A stretch of DNA of 64,000 nucleotides from Candidatus Methylopumilus planktonicus (GTDB taxonomy: Bacteria > Pseudomonadota > Gammaproteobacteria > Burkholderiales > Methylophilaceae): NCBI RefSeq assembly GCF_006364715.1, contig NZ_CP040984.1, positions 558,001-622,000 on the forward strand, in the 5' to 3' direction. The position numbers and the translations under genes were made by a program. Below, piece by piece: positions 1 through 9,747 of the stretch (position 1 is its first letter; every line of letters begins with the position of its first letter). The notes under the pieces were generated by a model. That model had not been told where the DNA came from. It saw nothing but the letters and a program-made list of their open reading frames with translations, and ran no database searches.

Positions 1-2609
1 TCCTCGATTTTGCTTTTCAAAGTGCCTATCTCAATATTTTCAATGGGTTTTTCCTCATAAAAACTATTGCCGTAAATACCCCAAAGTAGAGATAAGAACG
101 TATTTGAAGCAGGCTTTATTTCATCCTTATGTATAACCGACCCTACAAGATGAAGCTTTACTTTTGCTCTTGTCATTGCAACATAAAGAAGCCTTTTTAA
201 TTCATTTTCTTCTCTATTTTTTTCTATACCATAAATTAAATCATGCAAATGAGGTGATTTATTATCAGGCTCACTAAATGCTGTAACGTCGTATATATAG
301 TTATTCTCACTAAATGTATCAGACATAATCATTTTTTTGTCTGATGCTCGTGTTGTTGAATTCAATGATGGAATAATGACTACATCAAACTCGAGACCTT
401 TAGCTTTATGGATTGTAAAAAATTGAATACTCTCTTCAGCTGAAGGAATGTCAGATAAATACGTTTTTGTAATTTGATGTTCGACTAGTTCAAAATCGAT
501 TGCTATAGGCGAGCTTGATGTTTGTAGTATGTCAAAAAATTTATTAATGTCTACAATATCGTTAGGGTTATGAAGACATAATTCACCACCTAAATTCATC
601 CAAACTGATTCTATAAGCCTTCTAATATGTGTTTTACTTTGATTATCAAATGCGTTTTTTAGGATATCGATGAGTCGTTGAATTCTTTTTCTTCCATCAG
701 AGGAAATTTCATTCATTTTATTTTCATCTTGAATAATTTCCCATACTGTTGAGTTGTGATCATTTTGAAATAGTAGGGCTAGGTCATTAAGTACAACTCC
801 GCACCATGGCGCTCGAAGAATTGCAAGCCAGTGAATCCGGTCACTTAAGTCAAGCATGGCGTAGCTTAAGGAAAGAATATCCTGAATAGATTGATGCTTA
901 TCTAGAGCGTCAATTTCTACTGCATTAAACCTTAGATTAGGTTTGAATTTTCTAATGTAATTAATTAATTCAGAGAGATGACTTCTTGATCTTGTGAGAA
1001 TGGCAATTTTTTCATTTTCAGGAAATGTATCAATAAGATTACATACATACTTTGCCTCTTCGGTATCAATATCAATATTTTCAGTGAATGTTAATGCATG
1101 AAATTTGAACTCACTTATATTAAAGTCATGCTCTTTCTTTGCAGATACAAAAGGTTTGTAGGATACAGCTCCTTCTTGAATTGAATCTTCTTTTGGTAGT
1201 ATATTTTCAAATATCTGATTTATCTCATTCACAATAAGAGAAGAAGACCGGTAATTATCTTTAAGTCGTATGGTTTCTAAGGGAATTGTGTTAAAACCAT
1301 TTTTTTTAGCCTCAATAAAAATACTGACATCAGCTTCCCTAAATTTATATATAGATTGCATAGGGTCGCCTACACAGAAAACGGTTTTTTGTGCTTCTGG
1401 TGTCCAGCCATCCACAATTTTCTTTAAGAAATTAAAATGACTTCTGCTTGTATCTTGAAATTCATCTATAAGTAAGTGGGATATTTTGTAATCCAAAGAT
1501 AATAAAAGATCGCTTGCCGCATCATTTTTACCAAGTGCCTCATTCGCGATCTCTATGATCTCAATAAAATCGACAGTATTTCGCTGCCTAAATAGCTGCC
1601 GGAGTTTCTTTTCGCACTGCAGCAGAACATTTGAAATAGATTTTAGTTTTAAGGCATATGTTTCATTAATAGGTTCCGGAATTGTCTTGATGGCTAATAA
1701 AAAGTCGATATTTGGTAGATTGCGACATTTATTTTTGTAGACTTCTCCCTCATCATCATTCTTAAATCCCTCTCGGACTGTAATGTTTTCTCGCCTGGTA
1801 TTTTTATCTGTAAATAAGATTTTTGTGATCGTTTGCCATAAAGAGATTTCTTCTGTATCAAAATTAAAACTTCTTTTATTTTCTAGCTTTATATCTTCCC
1901 TAAGATTTATACTTTTTAAGTAGTGAAGAATTTCTATAAGATCATTTAGCTGATCTTGATTTAGTACAGTATTAATTTTTTGATAGATGGGCTTTATCAA
2001 ATGTTCAAGATAAGCATTGCCTTCATCGATAATTTGCTTGGTTGCTTTTTGGGCAAGCTTATGACATCGGTATTTCCACTGATCTCGAATTGACATCATC
2101 GCCACTAAACGGCGATTAATCTTTTCATATTCATTGTCATAATGAGTAAAGACAACTTTAATATCTTCGATGCTATCTTTAGCCTGTAAAGTTTGCTTAA
2201 CTGACTCTTCATAGAGTTTTTCAGGTGTATCGGTAATATTAGGCTTTTGCCCCATTTTGCTTAATACAGGAATTTGACTGACCACATTAAGACAGAACTT
2301 ATCAATAGTCATAACTTTAAGTCGTGAAAGATTATGTTCAATATCCCAGCCTTTTTCTTTCGAGCGCTTTAGAATTGTTTGAGCAAAAGGACTTTGACTT
2401 TCTTTAATTCGCTCGATGATCTTAGCTTTCATTTCTGAAGCTGCTTTCTTTGTGAAAGTTATCGCTACAATTTCTTCGGGGGCATCAACAACTGTAAGCA
2501 ATTTTAAATATCGATCAGTAAGTAAGCTTGTTTTTCCAGAACCTGCCGGCGCCTCTACAATAAATGAGCTTAAAAGAAGCGCTTTCTCTCTTAATTCGGC
2601 GTCATTCAT
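1..2609 (-). CDS. UvrD/AddA-type DNA helicase, C-terminal part cut by window edge
   Basis: Superfamily 1 ATP-dependent helicase of a RecBCD/AddAB-like double-strand-break repair complex. The reading frame is open from the ATG at 2609 to base 1, about 869 residues, so the C-terminus lies outside. Visible motifs are a Walker A APAGSGKTS near residue 20, the motif Ia-like ITFTKKAASEM soon after, motif II LLIDEFQDTS (around 1450-1480) and motif III VGDPMQSIYKFREAD. The ATG overlaps the stop of the upstream nuclease gene by 8 bases, so the two are co-translated. Identification as a UvrD-family helicase is firm. The exact subfamily (AddA versus the betaproteobacterial 'probable exonuclease V beta-like' group) is inferred from the partner gene. 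Confidence 0.93.
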   Translation of the reverse strand, partial: MNDAELREKALLLSSFIVEAPAGSGKTSLLTDRYLKLLTVVDAPEEIVAITFTKKAASEMKAKIIERIKESQSPFAQTILKRSKEKGWDIEHNLSRLKVMTIDKFCLNVVSQIPVLSKMGQKPNITDTPEKLYEESVKQTLQAKDSIEDIKVVFTHYDNEYEKINRRLVAMMSIRDQWKYRCHKLAQKATKQIIDEGNAYLEHLIKPIYQKINTVLNQDQLNDLIEILHYLKSINLREDIKLENKRSFNFDTEEISLWQTITKILFTDKNTRRENITVREGFKNDDEGEVYKNKCRNLPNIDFLLAIKTIPEPINETYALKLKSISNVLLQCEKKLRQLFRQRNTVDFIEIIEIANEALGKNDAASDLLLSLDYKISHLLIDEFQDTSRSHFNFLKKIVDGWTPEAQKTVFCVGDPMQSIYKFREADVSIFIEAKKNGFNTIPLETIRLKDNYRSSSLIVNEINQIFENILPKEDSIQEGAVSYKPFVSAKKEHDFNISEFKFHALTFTENIDIDTEEAKYVCNLIDTFPENEKIAILTRSRSHLSELINYIRKFKPNLRFNAVEIDALDKHQSIQDILSLSYAMLDLSDRIHWLAILRAPWCGVVLNDLALLFQNDHNSTVWEIIQDENKMNEISSDGRKRIQRLIDILKNAFDNQSKTHIRRLIESVWMNLGGELCLHNPNDIVDINKFFDILQTSSSPIAIDFELVEHQITKTYLSDIPSAEESIQFFTIHKAKGLEFDVVIIPSLNSTTRASDKKMIMSDTFSENNYIYDVTAFSEPDNKSPHLHDLIYGIEKNREENELKRLLYVAMTRAKVKLHLVGSVIHKDEIKPASNTFLSLLWGIYGNSFYEEKPIENIEIGTLKSKIE

Positions 2610-5208
2610 TGCTTGCTTCCTCGAATTGTAAAGTTCGCTCAGGAAGCCTTAGGATAGATTTAACATGACAGTAAGCCATATCTTTTTCACGTGCAAATCT
2701 AACAGTTGCATCACCCATTTCGTAGCTTTTAACTGCATCACTAATACGATACTTCCAAAAGCCGAGTAGCTCATCCCAAGATTGGTATTGGCTAGAGCAG
2801 GAAGCATCCTTTATACCTTTAAGAAGCCCGATATCTCGACCGATGCCAATCCATTGAGGCTTTGGTGTATTAATAATGCCAATAGTAATGGCATCAATAG
2901 GTTTATCTGAAGCGTAGAGGGCATAGAATGGCATTTGAAGCTCTCCATAAGCATTGAGAAACCATTCATTTAAAGTTTTTGTTGCCCCAGATTTGTAATC
3001 AATAACAATCGTGTTCTGATTAACTTCATCAATACGGTCAATCTTGATATTAAATTTAAGATAGCCTAAATGGACGGGTATATTTTTTTCTGTCTCTTTA
3101 ACTTCAAAGTCACCTCGTTTTAACTCATATTGAATCCAATTTTCAAGGTAATGTATTAAGCGCATTTCTTCGATATTAAAAAACTCAGACAAGATTCTGG
3201 GGTACTTTTTCTTTTCAGTTGAAATATTCTTATGTGCAATATCTTTTATTTTATTTAAGAGTTCATTTTTGCTTAAAGCGCTCACTAGAAATGATGATTT
3301 ATATTCCATCCAAAATTGTTCCAAGGTTTTGTGAAAGAGATTTCCGCGAAGCCTGGTAGTTAAATTTTCTTCATCATCATCTTCTAATTGTTTGGCGCCA
3401 AGCCTAAATTCATAGAATGCCCAGGCAGGGCAGATGGACTGCGCTTCAAGTAGTTTAATCCCTGATTTCACCGTCTGTTCAACGTCAATTTTAATTGAAG
3501 TATTATCTTCAATATATTCTATAACATCCTGATTAAATGTATTTTTTTTGTAATTAAAATTCATATCTTCATGTGGTTTCGAAGATATGAAAGTGTATAG
3601 AATAGGTGACGGAAAGATCTCTTCTTCACCCATTTTTTTAGCGTAAGAGAGTGTTACCAAGGCTGATGTATGGGTAAATTTGTCTAAAATATTTGTGGCA
3701 TGTAAATGACGTTTTTCATGAGTATTGATATGGCCATCATGCTGAATTTTGATAGGGATAAATGGATTATATTGGTGAGGTGCAGGCCAATTATGTTCAT
3801 TCAAATTCATAATCCACGTAGCATCATAAATTTCATAAGTCGTTTCATGAAAGCCTAAAATATCAATTTTAAAATTACCCTCGTGTTGATGATGATGGGT
3901 AGTTTTTTTGAGGTAATACTGAAGTATGTCTAACATATCCTGAATAGATATTTCATCAAGGAGGTTGTCTAGCGAAGTTAAAGTTTCGGTAATTTTATTC
4001 CACGCCTCATAAATACCTTCTTCATAAAGGTCTTTTGGACTTAAAAGGCTAGATTGAATACTCTTTAAATACTCATCAAAGGTCTTAATCCATGCAGAAG
4101 GGGTTCTTTTCTTTTTCCATTGATGATGTGAGGCTTGTATTTGATCTAAATGCTTCTTTAGAGAAGGAATTAAATCATTTAATCCTTCTGTCGACTCCAG
4201 GATTTCAATAAGTTCGTGAACTGAGACATTGCCCCTACGTTTTCTCTCTAATTGGTTAATAAGTCTATAGCGAAGACATAGCTCTTGGTTATCTGACCAA
4301 CCGTTATGACTCAAGATATTTTTAAGTTCTTTTATATTGAAAAATCCTCGCGCGCTCAGCTCGATTAGTTTTATATTTAAATAAATGATGGATAAATGAA
4401 ATAGAGGTGTATTTAAAGAAAACTGATAAATTCTTTTTTCTTGAGATAGGCTTGGGGTAAACGATTTAGGATGAAATGTTTTGTCAAGTAAGCTTGTAAG
4501 GCGATCTATGATTTGATCAAGCTGGGGCGTAACAATAAGTATTTTTTTATTTAGTTCTATTTGCTTTTTGCACCATTCAACAACTTGCACACATTCATGC
4601 TCTTCATTAAGAAAAATACGCGACTCTATATAAGGCTCTATTTTGGGCTCTTCAAAAAAGGTCACATCAATTTGAGTTTTACACGCACCAATAAATGATT
4701 CCTCAATAGGTGTTCTAAATCCAAAATTTACAAAATGAATAGGGTAGTCAATAGATATATCCTTATTCGTGATATGTTCAATAGCAATTTTTATAAGACT
4801 ATTAAAAGTGATGATTTTTTTATCACTGCAATATTTTTTAAAGATTAAACGCCAGGCGTTAAAAAATGTATGCTCTTCGCTGCGCTCTTCACTTTTCAAG
4901 GTATTTTCGCCAATAAGAAATTGATCTATGAGACGATTAGCCTGGCTTGCAGTCTCACTTAAGCTTTCAATATTAGATAAATCAAATGAAGATTTTTTGT
5001 ATTGTTTAATGCTGCTTTCCCATAATAACTTTTCTTCGATACCATTAAGAACTCGGTATGGCATATTGATGTTTGGATGTTTTTTAAAAAGATTATTAAT
5101 AAAATCATTTAAAGCCATCACTTTTTCTTTTGAGTTAAAGTGTTGGCTTAATTTAAAAGCTTCTTTTGAATTACGACAGAGATATATAGGCTTTTGCTCA
5201 GAATGCAT
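2602..5208 (-). CDS. PD-(D/E)XK nuclease, AddB-like 'probable DNA repair protein'
   Basis: 868-residue partner of the downstream helicase; the pair should process DNA ends for recombination. The C-terminal nuclease domain, about residues 600-868, shows the order RGNLFHKTLEQFW, then KIDRIDEV, then VIDYKSG (Asp/Lys around 737-739), then LQMPFYALYA, as in the RecB/AddB nuclease superfamily. The N-terminal two thirds are helicase-like but I see no clear Walker A, as is usual for this family. A CPAWAFYEFRLGA segment keeps the first cysteine of the expected Fe-S set. In the C-terminal patch (KDMAYCHVKSILRLPE) only one of three expected cysteines remains. First gene of the pair; it starts 43 bases from divergent greB. 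Confidence 0.88.
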   Translation of the reverse strand: MHSEQKPIYLCRNSKEAFKLSQHFNSKEKVMALNDFINNLFKKHPNINMPYRVLNGIEEKLLWESSIKQYKKSSFDLSNIESLSETASQANRLIDQFLIGENTLKSEERSEEHTFFNAWRLIFKKYCSDKKIITFNSLIKIAIEHITNKDISIDYPIHFVNFGFRTPIEESFIGACKTQIDVTFFEEPKIEPYIESRIFLNEEHECVQVVEWCKKQIELNKKILIVTPQLDQIIDRLTSLLDKTFHPKSFTPSLSQEKRIYQFSLNTPLFHLSIIYLNIKLIELSARGFFNIKELKNILSHNGWSDNQELCLRYRLINQLERKRRGNVSVHELIEILESTEGLNDLIPSLKKHLDQIQASHHQWKKKRTPSAWIKTFDEYLKSIQSSLLSPKDLYEEGIYEAWNKITETLTSLDNLLDEISIQDMLDILQYYLKKTTHHHQHEGNFKIDILGFHETTYEIYDATWIMNLNEHNWPAPHQYNPFIPIKIQHDGHINTHEKRHLHATNILDKFTHTSALVTLSYAKKMGEEEIFPSPILYTFISSKPHEDMNFNYKKNTFNQDVIEYIEDNTSIKIDVEQTVKSGIKLLEAQSICPAWAFYEFRLGAKQLEDDDEENLTTRLRGNLFHKTLEQFWMEYKSSFLVSALSKNELLNKIKDIAHKNISTEKKKYPRILSEFFNIEEMRLIHYLENWIQYELKRGDFEVKETEKNIPVHLGYLKFNIKIDRIDEVNQNTIVIDYKSGATKTLNEWFLNAYGELQMPFYALYASDKPIDAITIGIINTPKPQWIGIGRDIGLLKGIKDASCSSQYQSWDELLGFWKYRISDAVKSYEMGDATVRFAREKDMAYCHVKSILRLPERTLQFEEASNE

Positions 5209-5251
5209 GCTTCTATTGTAAACTTATCCCCGTTAATTATTATTAAAAAAT

Positions 5252-5737
5252 ATGGCTGAACGCAAAAATTACATTACTAAACATGGGTACCAGTGTCTAA
5301 AAGACGAACTTGATTTTTTAGTTAAAGTCGATCGCCCTAAAGTAGTAGCAGATGTTTCCTGGGCTGCAAGCAATGGGGATCGCAGTGAGAATGGAGATTA
5401 TATATATGGAAAAAAACGCTTACGTCAGATAGATGCAAGAGCCAAATTCTTATTTGGGCGTATTGATGAGGCTGTGGTAATTGATCCATCCACACAAGAA
5501 CAGCAGGACAAGATTTTTTTCGGTGCATGGATCACTCTTCTTAATGAATCAGATGATTCAGAGTATCATTTTCGCATTGTAGGACAAGATGAGATTGATA
5601 CAGAAAAAGGCTTTATTAGTTGGGTATCACCTATTGCTAAGGCGCTTTTGGGAAAAAACTTAGACGATGAAGTAAAAGTCGAAACCCCGGGTGGTTTAGT
5701 AAATTTTAGAATTATTGGTGTGTCATATCATGAGTAA
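5252..5737 (+). CDS. greB: transcription elongation factor GreB
   Basis: Stimulates transcript cleavage by backtracked RNA polymerase, acting through the secondary channel. The protein has 161 residues, normal for the family. The N-terminal coiled coil (about 1-75) carries the tip motif NGDRSENGDYIYGKKRLRQID, with the acidic residues near 43-49 that support Mg2+ in the polymerase active site. The C-terminal FKBP-like domain spans about 80-158. The YIYGKKRLR signature after the tip separates GreB from GreA. The ATG is the first in the open frame. The stop overlaps the proposed start of earP by 8 bases, so the two genes are translationally linked. Confidence 0.95.
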   Translation: MAERKNYITKHGYQCLKDELDFLVKVDRPKVVADVSWAASNGDRSENGDYIYGKKRLRQIDARAKFLFGRIDEAVVIDPSTQEQQDKIFFGAWITLLNESDDSEYHFRIVGQDEIDTEKGFISWVSPIAKALLGKNLDDEVKVETPGGLVNFRIIGVSYHE

Positions 5738-6830
5738 CAAAAGCCCTATAGTTTGTCATTTAATATGTAAGGTGATTGATTTTTTTGGGGATATTGGTGT
5801 TGCATGGCGCATAGCAAAACAACTTAAAGTTGATTTTAATATTGAGGTACATCTTCTTGTCGATGACCTTGTGACCACCCAAAGACTCATACCTTCACTC
5901 GATATTTCCCTAAAAAAACAAATGATCGATGGTATTAACATTTATTATTGTGATTTTAGTGACAATTCAAAATCACTTCCGTCACCCCCAGCTTTTGTAT
6001 TTAATCTTTTTAATATTGATTTGCCTGCTTTATATAAAGCGCTTATGAAAACTAACAAGTCTAAATATATTGCGATTGAATATTTGTCAGCTGAGCCATG
6101 GGTAGATAATTTTCATTTAAAACCTTCTATAGATCCTGAATCTGGACTTATTAAAACTTTCTTCTACCCTGGCTTTACAAGACAAACAGGCGGCCTTATC
6201 CGAGAGAGAGATTTAATAGGACGTAGAGAGGCTTTTGTCCAAACTAGACGTGATAAAGTTATTAAGTCATTCGGTGGCAATCCTGACCTCTATTCAATAT
6301 CCCTTTTTTATTACCCAATACAGAAAATTGAAGCTTTTTTAGATGTTATAGATACTATGAAGAAGCCTATTCAGTTTTTCATACCTCAATATTTGTTAGA
6401 CATCTTAAAGATAAAAAAGAATTATCAGCATCTTCATATTATTTCCTACCCATTCTTAAGCCATGATGATTTTGATGATCTACTTTGGTCATGTAACCTT
6501 AATTTTGTGCGCGGTGAAGATAGTTGGATAAGAGCACTTTGGGCCGGTAAACCTTTTATTTGGCAGCCATATATCCAGGAAAACAATCTCCATTTAATTA
6601 AACTTAAAGCTTTTTTGAAGCGCTATTGTGAGGATTGTGAACAAAAGCTGTCAGAGATTTTAATTAAAACGCATGACGATTGGTCGAATAATAAATTTAA
6701 CGAAGCTTTATGGCGTGATTTTTTCAAATATCATGCTTCTCTAGAGTCTTTAGCGTTGAAGCGCAGTCATTACTTCTTCAAAGAGCCTTCATTTGTTGAG
6801 AGTTTGGTTGATTATTGTTCTGAAACATAA
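5730..6830 (+). CDS. earP: EF-P arginine rhamnosyltransferase EarP
   Basis: Transfers rhamnose from dTDP-rhamnose to Arg32 of elongation factor P. Family signatures are the N-terminal VIDFFGDIGVAWRIAKQL (Asp17 and the GDIG loop, where the catalytic Asp lies) and the C-terminal RGEDSWIRALWAGKPFIWQPY, whose Glu/Asp bind the nucleotide sugar in characterised EarP proteins. I chose the ATG at 5730 (366 residues) over an in-frame TTG at 5715 because MSNKSPIVCHL fits the family start and gives a small overlap with greB. The gene lies immediately before efp, the usual arrangement, which supports the substrate assignment. Confidence 0.95.
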   Translation: MSNKSPIVCHLICKVIDFFGDIGVAWRIAKQLKVDFNIEVHLLVDDLVTTQRLIPSLDISLKKQMIDGINIYYCDFSDNSKSLPSPPAFVFNLFNIDLPALYKALMKTNKSKYIAIEYLSAEPWVDNFHLKPSIDPESGLIKTFFYPGFTRQTGGLIRERDLIGRREAFVQTRRDKVIKSFGGNPDLYSISLFYYPIQKIEAFLDVIDTMKKPIQFFIPQYLLDILKIKKNYQHLHIISYPFLSHDDFDDLLWSCNLNFVRGEDSWIRALWAGKPFIWQPYIQENNLHLIKLKAFLKRYCEDCEQKLSEILIKTHDDWSNNKFNEALWRDFFKYHASLESLALKRSHYFFKEPSFVESLVDYCSET

Positions 6831-6844
6831 TTTTCGAGTATAAT
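6815..6844 (+). promoter_or_regulatory. candidate sigma-70 promoter of efp
   Basis: A perfect TATAAT at 6839-6844 lies 41 bases before the efp start, with TTGTTC at 6815-6820 and an 18-base spacer. The -35 match is only partial and the element overlaps the end of earP. It would give efp its own transcript, plausible because EF-P is needed in larger amounts than its modifying enzyme. This is pattern matching only. Confidence 0.45.
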
Positions 6845-6885
6845 TTCTCCCTTTTATTTGGTAAGCATTCCCAAGGATCAATATT

Positions 6886-7443
6886 ATGAAAATCGCTCAA
6901 GACCTTCGCGCTGGTAACGTCATTATGGTTGGCACTGACCCCATGGTCATTTTAAAAGCTGAATATAATAAGTCAGGTCGAAATTCAGCTGTGGTTAAGA
7001 TGAAAATGAAAAATCTTTTGACTGAAGCGCCGAGCGAAAACGTTTATAACGCCAGTGATAAATTTGAAGTGATTGTTTTAGATAAAAAGGATGTCACTTA
7101 TTCTTATTTTTCAGATCCTGCTTATGTATTCATGGATGGTGAATACAATCAATATGAAATTGATCCTGAAAATATGTCAGAAGCCTTAAATTTCTTAGAA
7201 GACGGCATGCCTTGTGAGGTTAAATTTTATAATGGAAAAGCTATTTCTGTAGAGCTTCCAAATTCTGTTACGCGTGAAATTACTTATACTGAGCCTGCTG
7301 TAAAAGGGGACACTTCAGGTAAGGTTATGAAGCCGGCTAAAATTAATACGGGCTTTGAAGTAATGGTGCCTTTATTCTGTAATACCGGTGACAAGATTGA
7401 AATTGATACGCGTACCTTAGAATACAAAAATCGCGTTTTATAA
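6886..7443 (+). CDS. efp: elongation factor P (Arg32 type)
   Basis: Binds the ribosome between P and E sites and relieves stalling at polyproline. The 185 residues match the family length, with three beta-barrel domains (about 1-63, 67-127, 131-185). The modification loop reads EYNKSGRNSAVVKMK and its arginine is residue 32 counted from the ATG, the EarP-rhamnosylated type rather than the EpmA lysine type. Adjacent earP agrees. It converges on tldD with only two bases between the stop codons. Confidence 0.97.
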   Translation: MKIAQDLRAGNVIMVGTDPMVILKAEYNKSGRNSAVVKMKMKNLLTEAPSENVYNASDKFEVIVLDKKDVTYSYFSDPAYVFMDGEYNQYEIDPENMSEALNFLEDGMPCEVKFYNGKAISVELPNSVTREITYTEPAVKGDTSGKVMKPAKINTGFEVMVPLFCNTGDKIEIDTRTLEYKNRVL

Positions 7444-7445
7444 TT

Positions 7446-8882
7446 TTAAGCAGTTCCCCCTACAACCAAACCGTCAATTTTCATAGTGGGTTGGCCTACA
7501 CCTACCGGAACACTCTGACCTTCTTTACCGCAGGTCCCTACACCTGAATCCAAAGACATATCATTACCAATCATACTGACTTTCTTTAATACTTCAGGAC
7601 CGTTCCCTATCAAAGTTGCACCCTTGACTGGATAGAGTAGTTTTCCGTCTTCAATCATCCAGGCTTCAGCTGCAGAAAATACAAACTTACCACTTGTGAT
7701 ATCTACTTGGCCGCCGCCAAAATTAACCGCATAAATCCCTTTTTTTACTGACTTGATAATTTCTTCGGGAGTTTTTGTGCCATTAAGCATATAAGTGTTT
7801 GTCATTCTCGGCATAGGCAGATGTGCATATGACTCTCTTCGTGCATTTCCAGTAATGGGCATATTCATGAGTCTCGCATTTAATGTATCTTGAATGTAGC
7901 CTTTTAGAATGCCATTTTCAATAAGTACTGTTCTTTGTGTTTCATTACCCTCATCGTCAATATTAAGTGAGCCTCTTCGATCTTTGATAGTGCCGTCATC
8001 AACAACAGTAATATCTTTTGCAGCCACTTGTGTGCCAATTTTATTGCTAAATGCTGAGCTACCTTTTCGATTGAAGTCACCTTCTAGGCCATGACCAATA
8101 GCTTCGTGAAGAAGAATGCCAGGCCATCCGGGGCCTAAGACAACTGTCATGCTCCCAGCCGGGGCTGGCTTGGCATCTAAGTTAGTTATGGCTTGATGGA
8201 CTGCCTCCTGTGCATATTGTTTTAATATGTCGTCTGAGAAATATTCAAATCCAAAACGTCCACCACCACCTGATGAGCCTTGCTCTCTTTTTCCATTCGA
8301 TTCTGCAATAACATTGATAGATAATCTTACTAAAGGTCTAATATCAGCAGCAATTTTTTGTTCATTATTAATAACAAATATCACTTCATATTCTCCAGCA
8401 ATTGATGCTGTGACTTTGGTGATTCGCTCATCCATTTTTTTAGCAAAATTTTCTATTTTTTCAAGAATCTTAATTTTTGTTTCTGCAGGCACAGCCGAGA
8501 GGGGATCTTGAGTATTATATAAATTAGAAGTTATTTTTGGTTGATCTAGTTTATGATTTTGATTTAAGTTTTTTGAGGCAATGGCTTTAGCAATATTTGA
8601 AGAAGATAAAAGGGCTTCAATAGATATATCATCAGAATAAGCAAACGCAGATTTGTCTTTGTTAACAGCTCTGACACCTACACCCTGATCGATTGAGAAG
8701 CTTCCCGATTTAACTTGACCTTCTTCAAGTCCCCAGTACTCATTTTTAGTGTATTGAAAATAAAGATCTGCATAATCGACACCATGAGACATCATGCCAT
8801 TGAGTATTTTACTTAGATCATGAATTTCAATACCAGATTGGGCGAGAAGTAAATCTTTTGCATATTCAATTTTATGTTCCAT
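7446..8882 (-). CDS. tldD: metalloprotease TldD
   Basis: Zinc protease subunit that normally works with TldE/PmbA as a heterodimer on unfolded or leader peptides; the partner is not in this window. The protein has 478 residues. The HExxxH zinc motif is visible as HEAIGH, His259 to His264, inside GWPGILLHEAIGHGLEGDF. The C-terminal region has the family's VDITSGKFVFSAAEAWMIEDG stretch and the GTCGKEGQSVPVGVGQPTM end. It is the last gene of a minus-strand run yhdP-nitrilase-tldD, an order I know from other betaproteobacteria, with 8 bases to the upstream gene. Confidence 0.95.
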   Translation of the reverse strand: MEHKIEYAKDLLLAQSGIEIHDLSKILNGMMSHGVDYADLYFQYTKNEYWGLEEGQVKSGSFSIDQGVGVRAVNKDKSAFAYSDDISIEALLSSSNIAKAIASKNLNQNHKLDQPKITSNLYNTQDPLSAVPAETKIKILEKIENFAKKMDERITKVTASIAGEYEVIFVINNEQKIAADIRPLVRLSINVIAESNGKREQGSSGGGGRFGFEYFSDDILKQYAQEAVHQAITNLDAKPAPAGSMTVVLGPGWPGILLHEAIGHGLEGDFNRKGSSAFSNKIGTQVAAKDITVVDDGTIKDRRGSLNIDDEGNETQRTVLIENGILKGYIQDTLNARLMNMPITGNARRESYAHLPMPRMTNTYMLNGTKTPEEIIKSVKKGIYAVNFGGGQVDITSGKFVFSAAEAWMIEDGKLLYPVKGATLIGNGPEVLKKVSMIGNDMSLDSGVGTCGKEGQSVPVGVGQPTMKIDGLVVGGTA

Positions 8883-8890
8883 AGAAAATA

Positions 8891-9745
8891 TTATTTTATA
8901 GTTCGATGTTTAAGTGCGGGCAAGGATTTGCGGATAGACTTAATATAGTCTTTGTTTAAATACCCAGTGATTACACCCGAGCCGCGTGCGAGTTTGTCTA
9001 ATATTGTGCCCCACGGATCTACAATGATTGAATTACCATGTGTTTCTCTTCCTGATAAGTGGTAGCCTCCTTGAGCAGGTGCTAACACATAACATTGATT
9101 CTCAATTGCTCTTGCTCGAATTAGAATTTCCCAGTGCGCTTTACCAGTTGTTTCTGTAAAAGCTGACGGAATTACAAGAAGATCAATGTCTTTCATAGCT
9201 CTGAATAACTCTGGAAATCGTAGGTCGTAACAAATAGCAATACCAATTCTACCAAATGGCGAATCGACAACTACAATTTCAGAACCTGCTTCAATTAATT
9301 TATCTTCGCGATAATATTCCTCTCCCATATCAAATCCGAAAAGATGAATTTTGTCGTAGCGATGAACTAGGTTTCCTTTGTCATCATAAATTAAACAGCT
9401 ATTTCTGATTTTATTTTTATCTTTTGAGACTAAAGGTATTGACCCGCCAATAATCCATACTTTATGTTTCTTGGCTTGCTTTGATAAGAATGACTGAACA
9501 ATTCCTTGATCAGGTTTCTCTCTCGCTTTTAATTTCTCTGAATCCTTAGAAGTCATGATAGAGAAATATTCAGGTAGGGCAATAATTTTAGCGCCTTGAT
9601 TGGCAGCAATTGTAATTAAATTTTCAGCTTCATTAAGATTTGAATTGATATCTGGCCCAGAAGCCATTTGAATGCCTGCAATCTTTACGATATCTTTATT
9701 TACTAATCTTGCTTTAGTTGTTTTTATTTTAGATTTAATGGCCAT
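8891..9745 (-). CDS. carbon-nitrogen hydrolase (nitrilase/NIT2-like amidase)
   Basis: Member of the nitrilase superfamily of amide hydrolases, 284 residues. The full catalytic triad is present: Glu59 in ALPEYF, Lys132 in YDKIHLFGFD and Cys172 in AICYDLRFPELF. This pattern is typical of the NIT1/NIT2 branch, which includes omega-amidase and deaminated-glutathione amidase; the substrate here cannot be fixed from sequence. The first 20 residues are basic and precede the usual family start, so translation could begin a little downstream, although no other ATG sits close to the conserved KIAGIQMASG. It sits two bases after yhdP. Confidence 0.9.
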   Translation of the reverse strand: MAIKSKIKTTKARLVNKDIVKIAGIQMASGPDINSNLNEAENLITIAANQGAKIIALPEYFSIMTSKDSEKLKAREKPDQGIVQSFLSKQAKKHKVWIIGGSIPLVSKDKNKIRNSCLIYDDKGNLVHRYDKIHLFGFDMGEEYYREDKLIEAGSEIVVVDSPFGRIGIAICYDLRFPELFRAMKDIDLLVIPSAFTETTGKAHWEILIRARAIENQCYVLAPAQGGYHLSGRETHGNSIIVDPWGTILDKLARGSGVITGYLNKDYIKSIRKSLPALKHRTIK

Positions 9746-9747
9746 TA

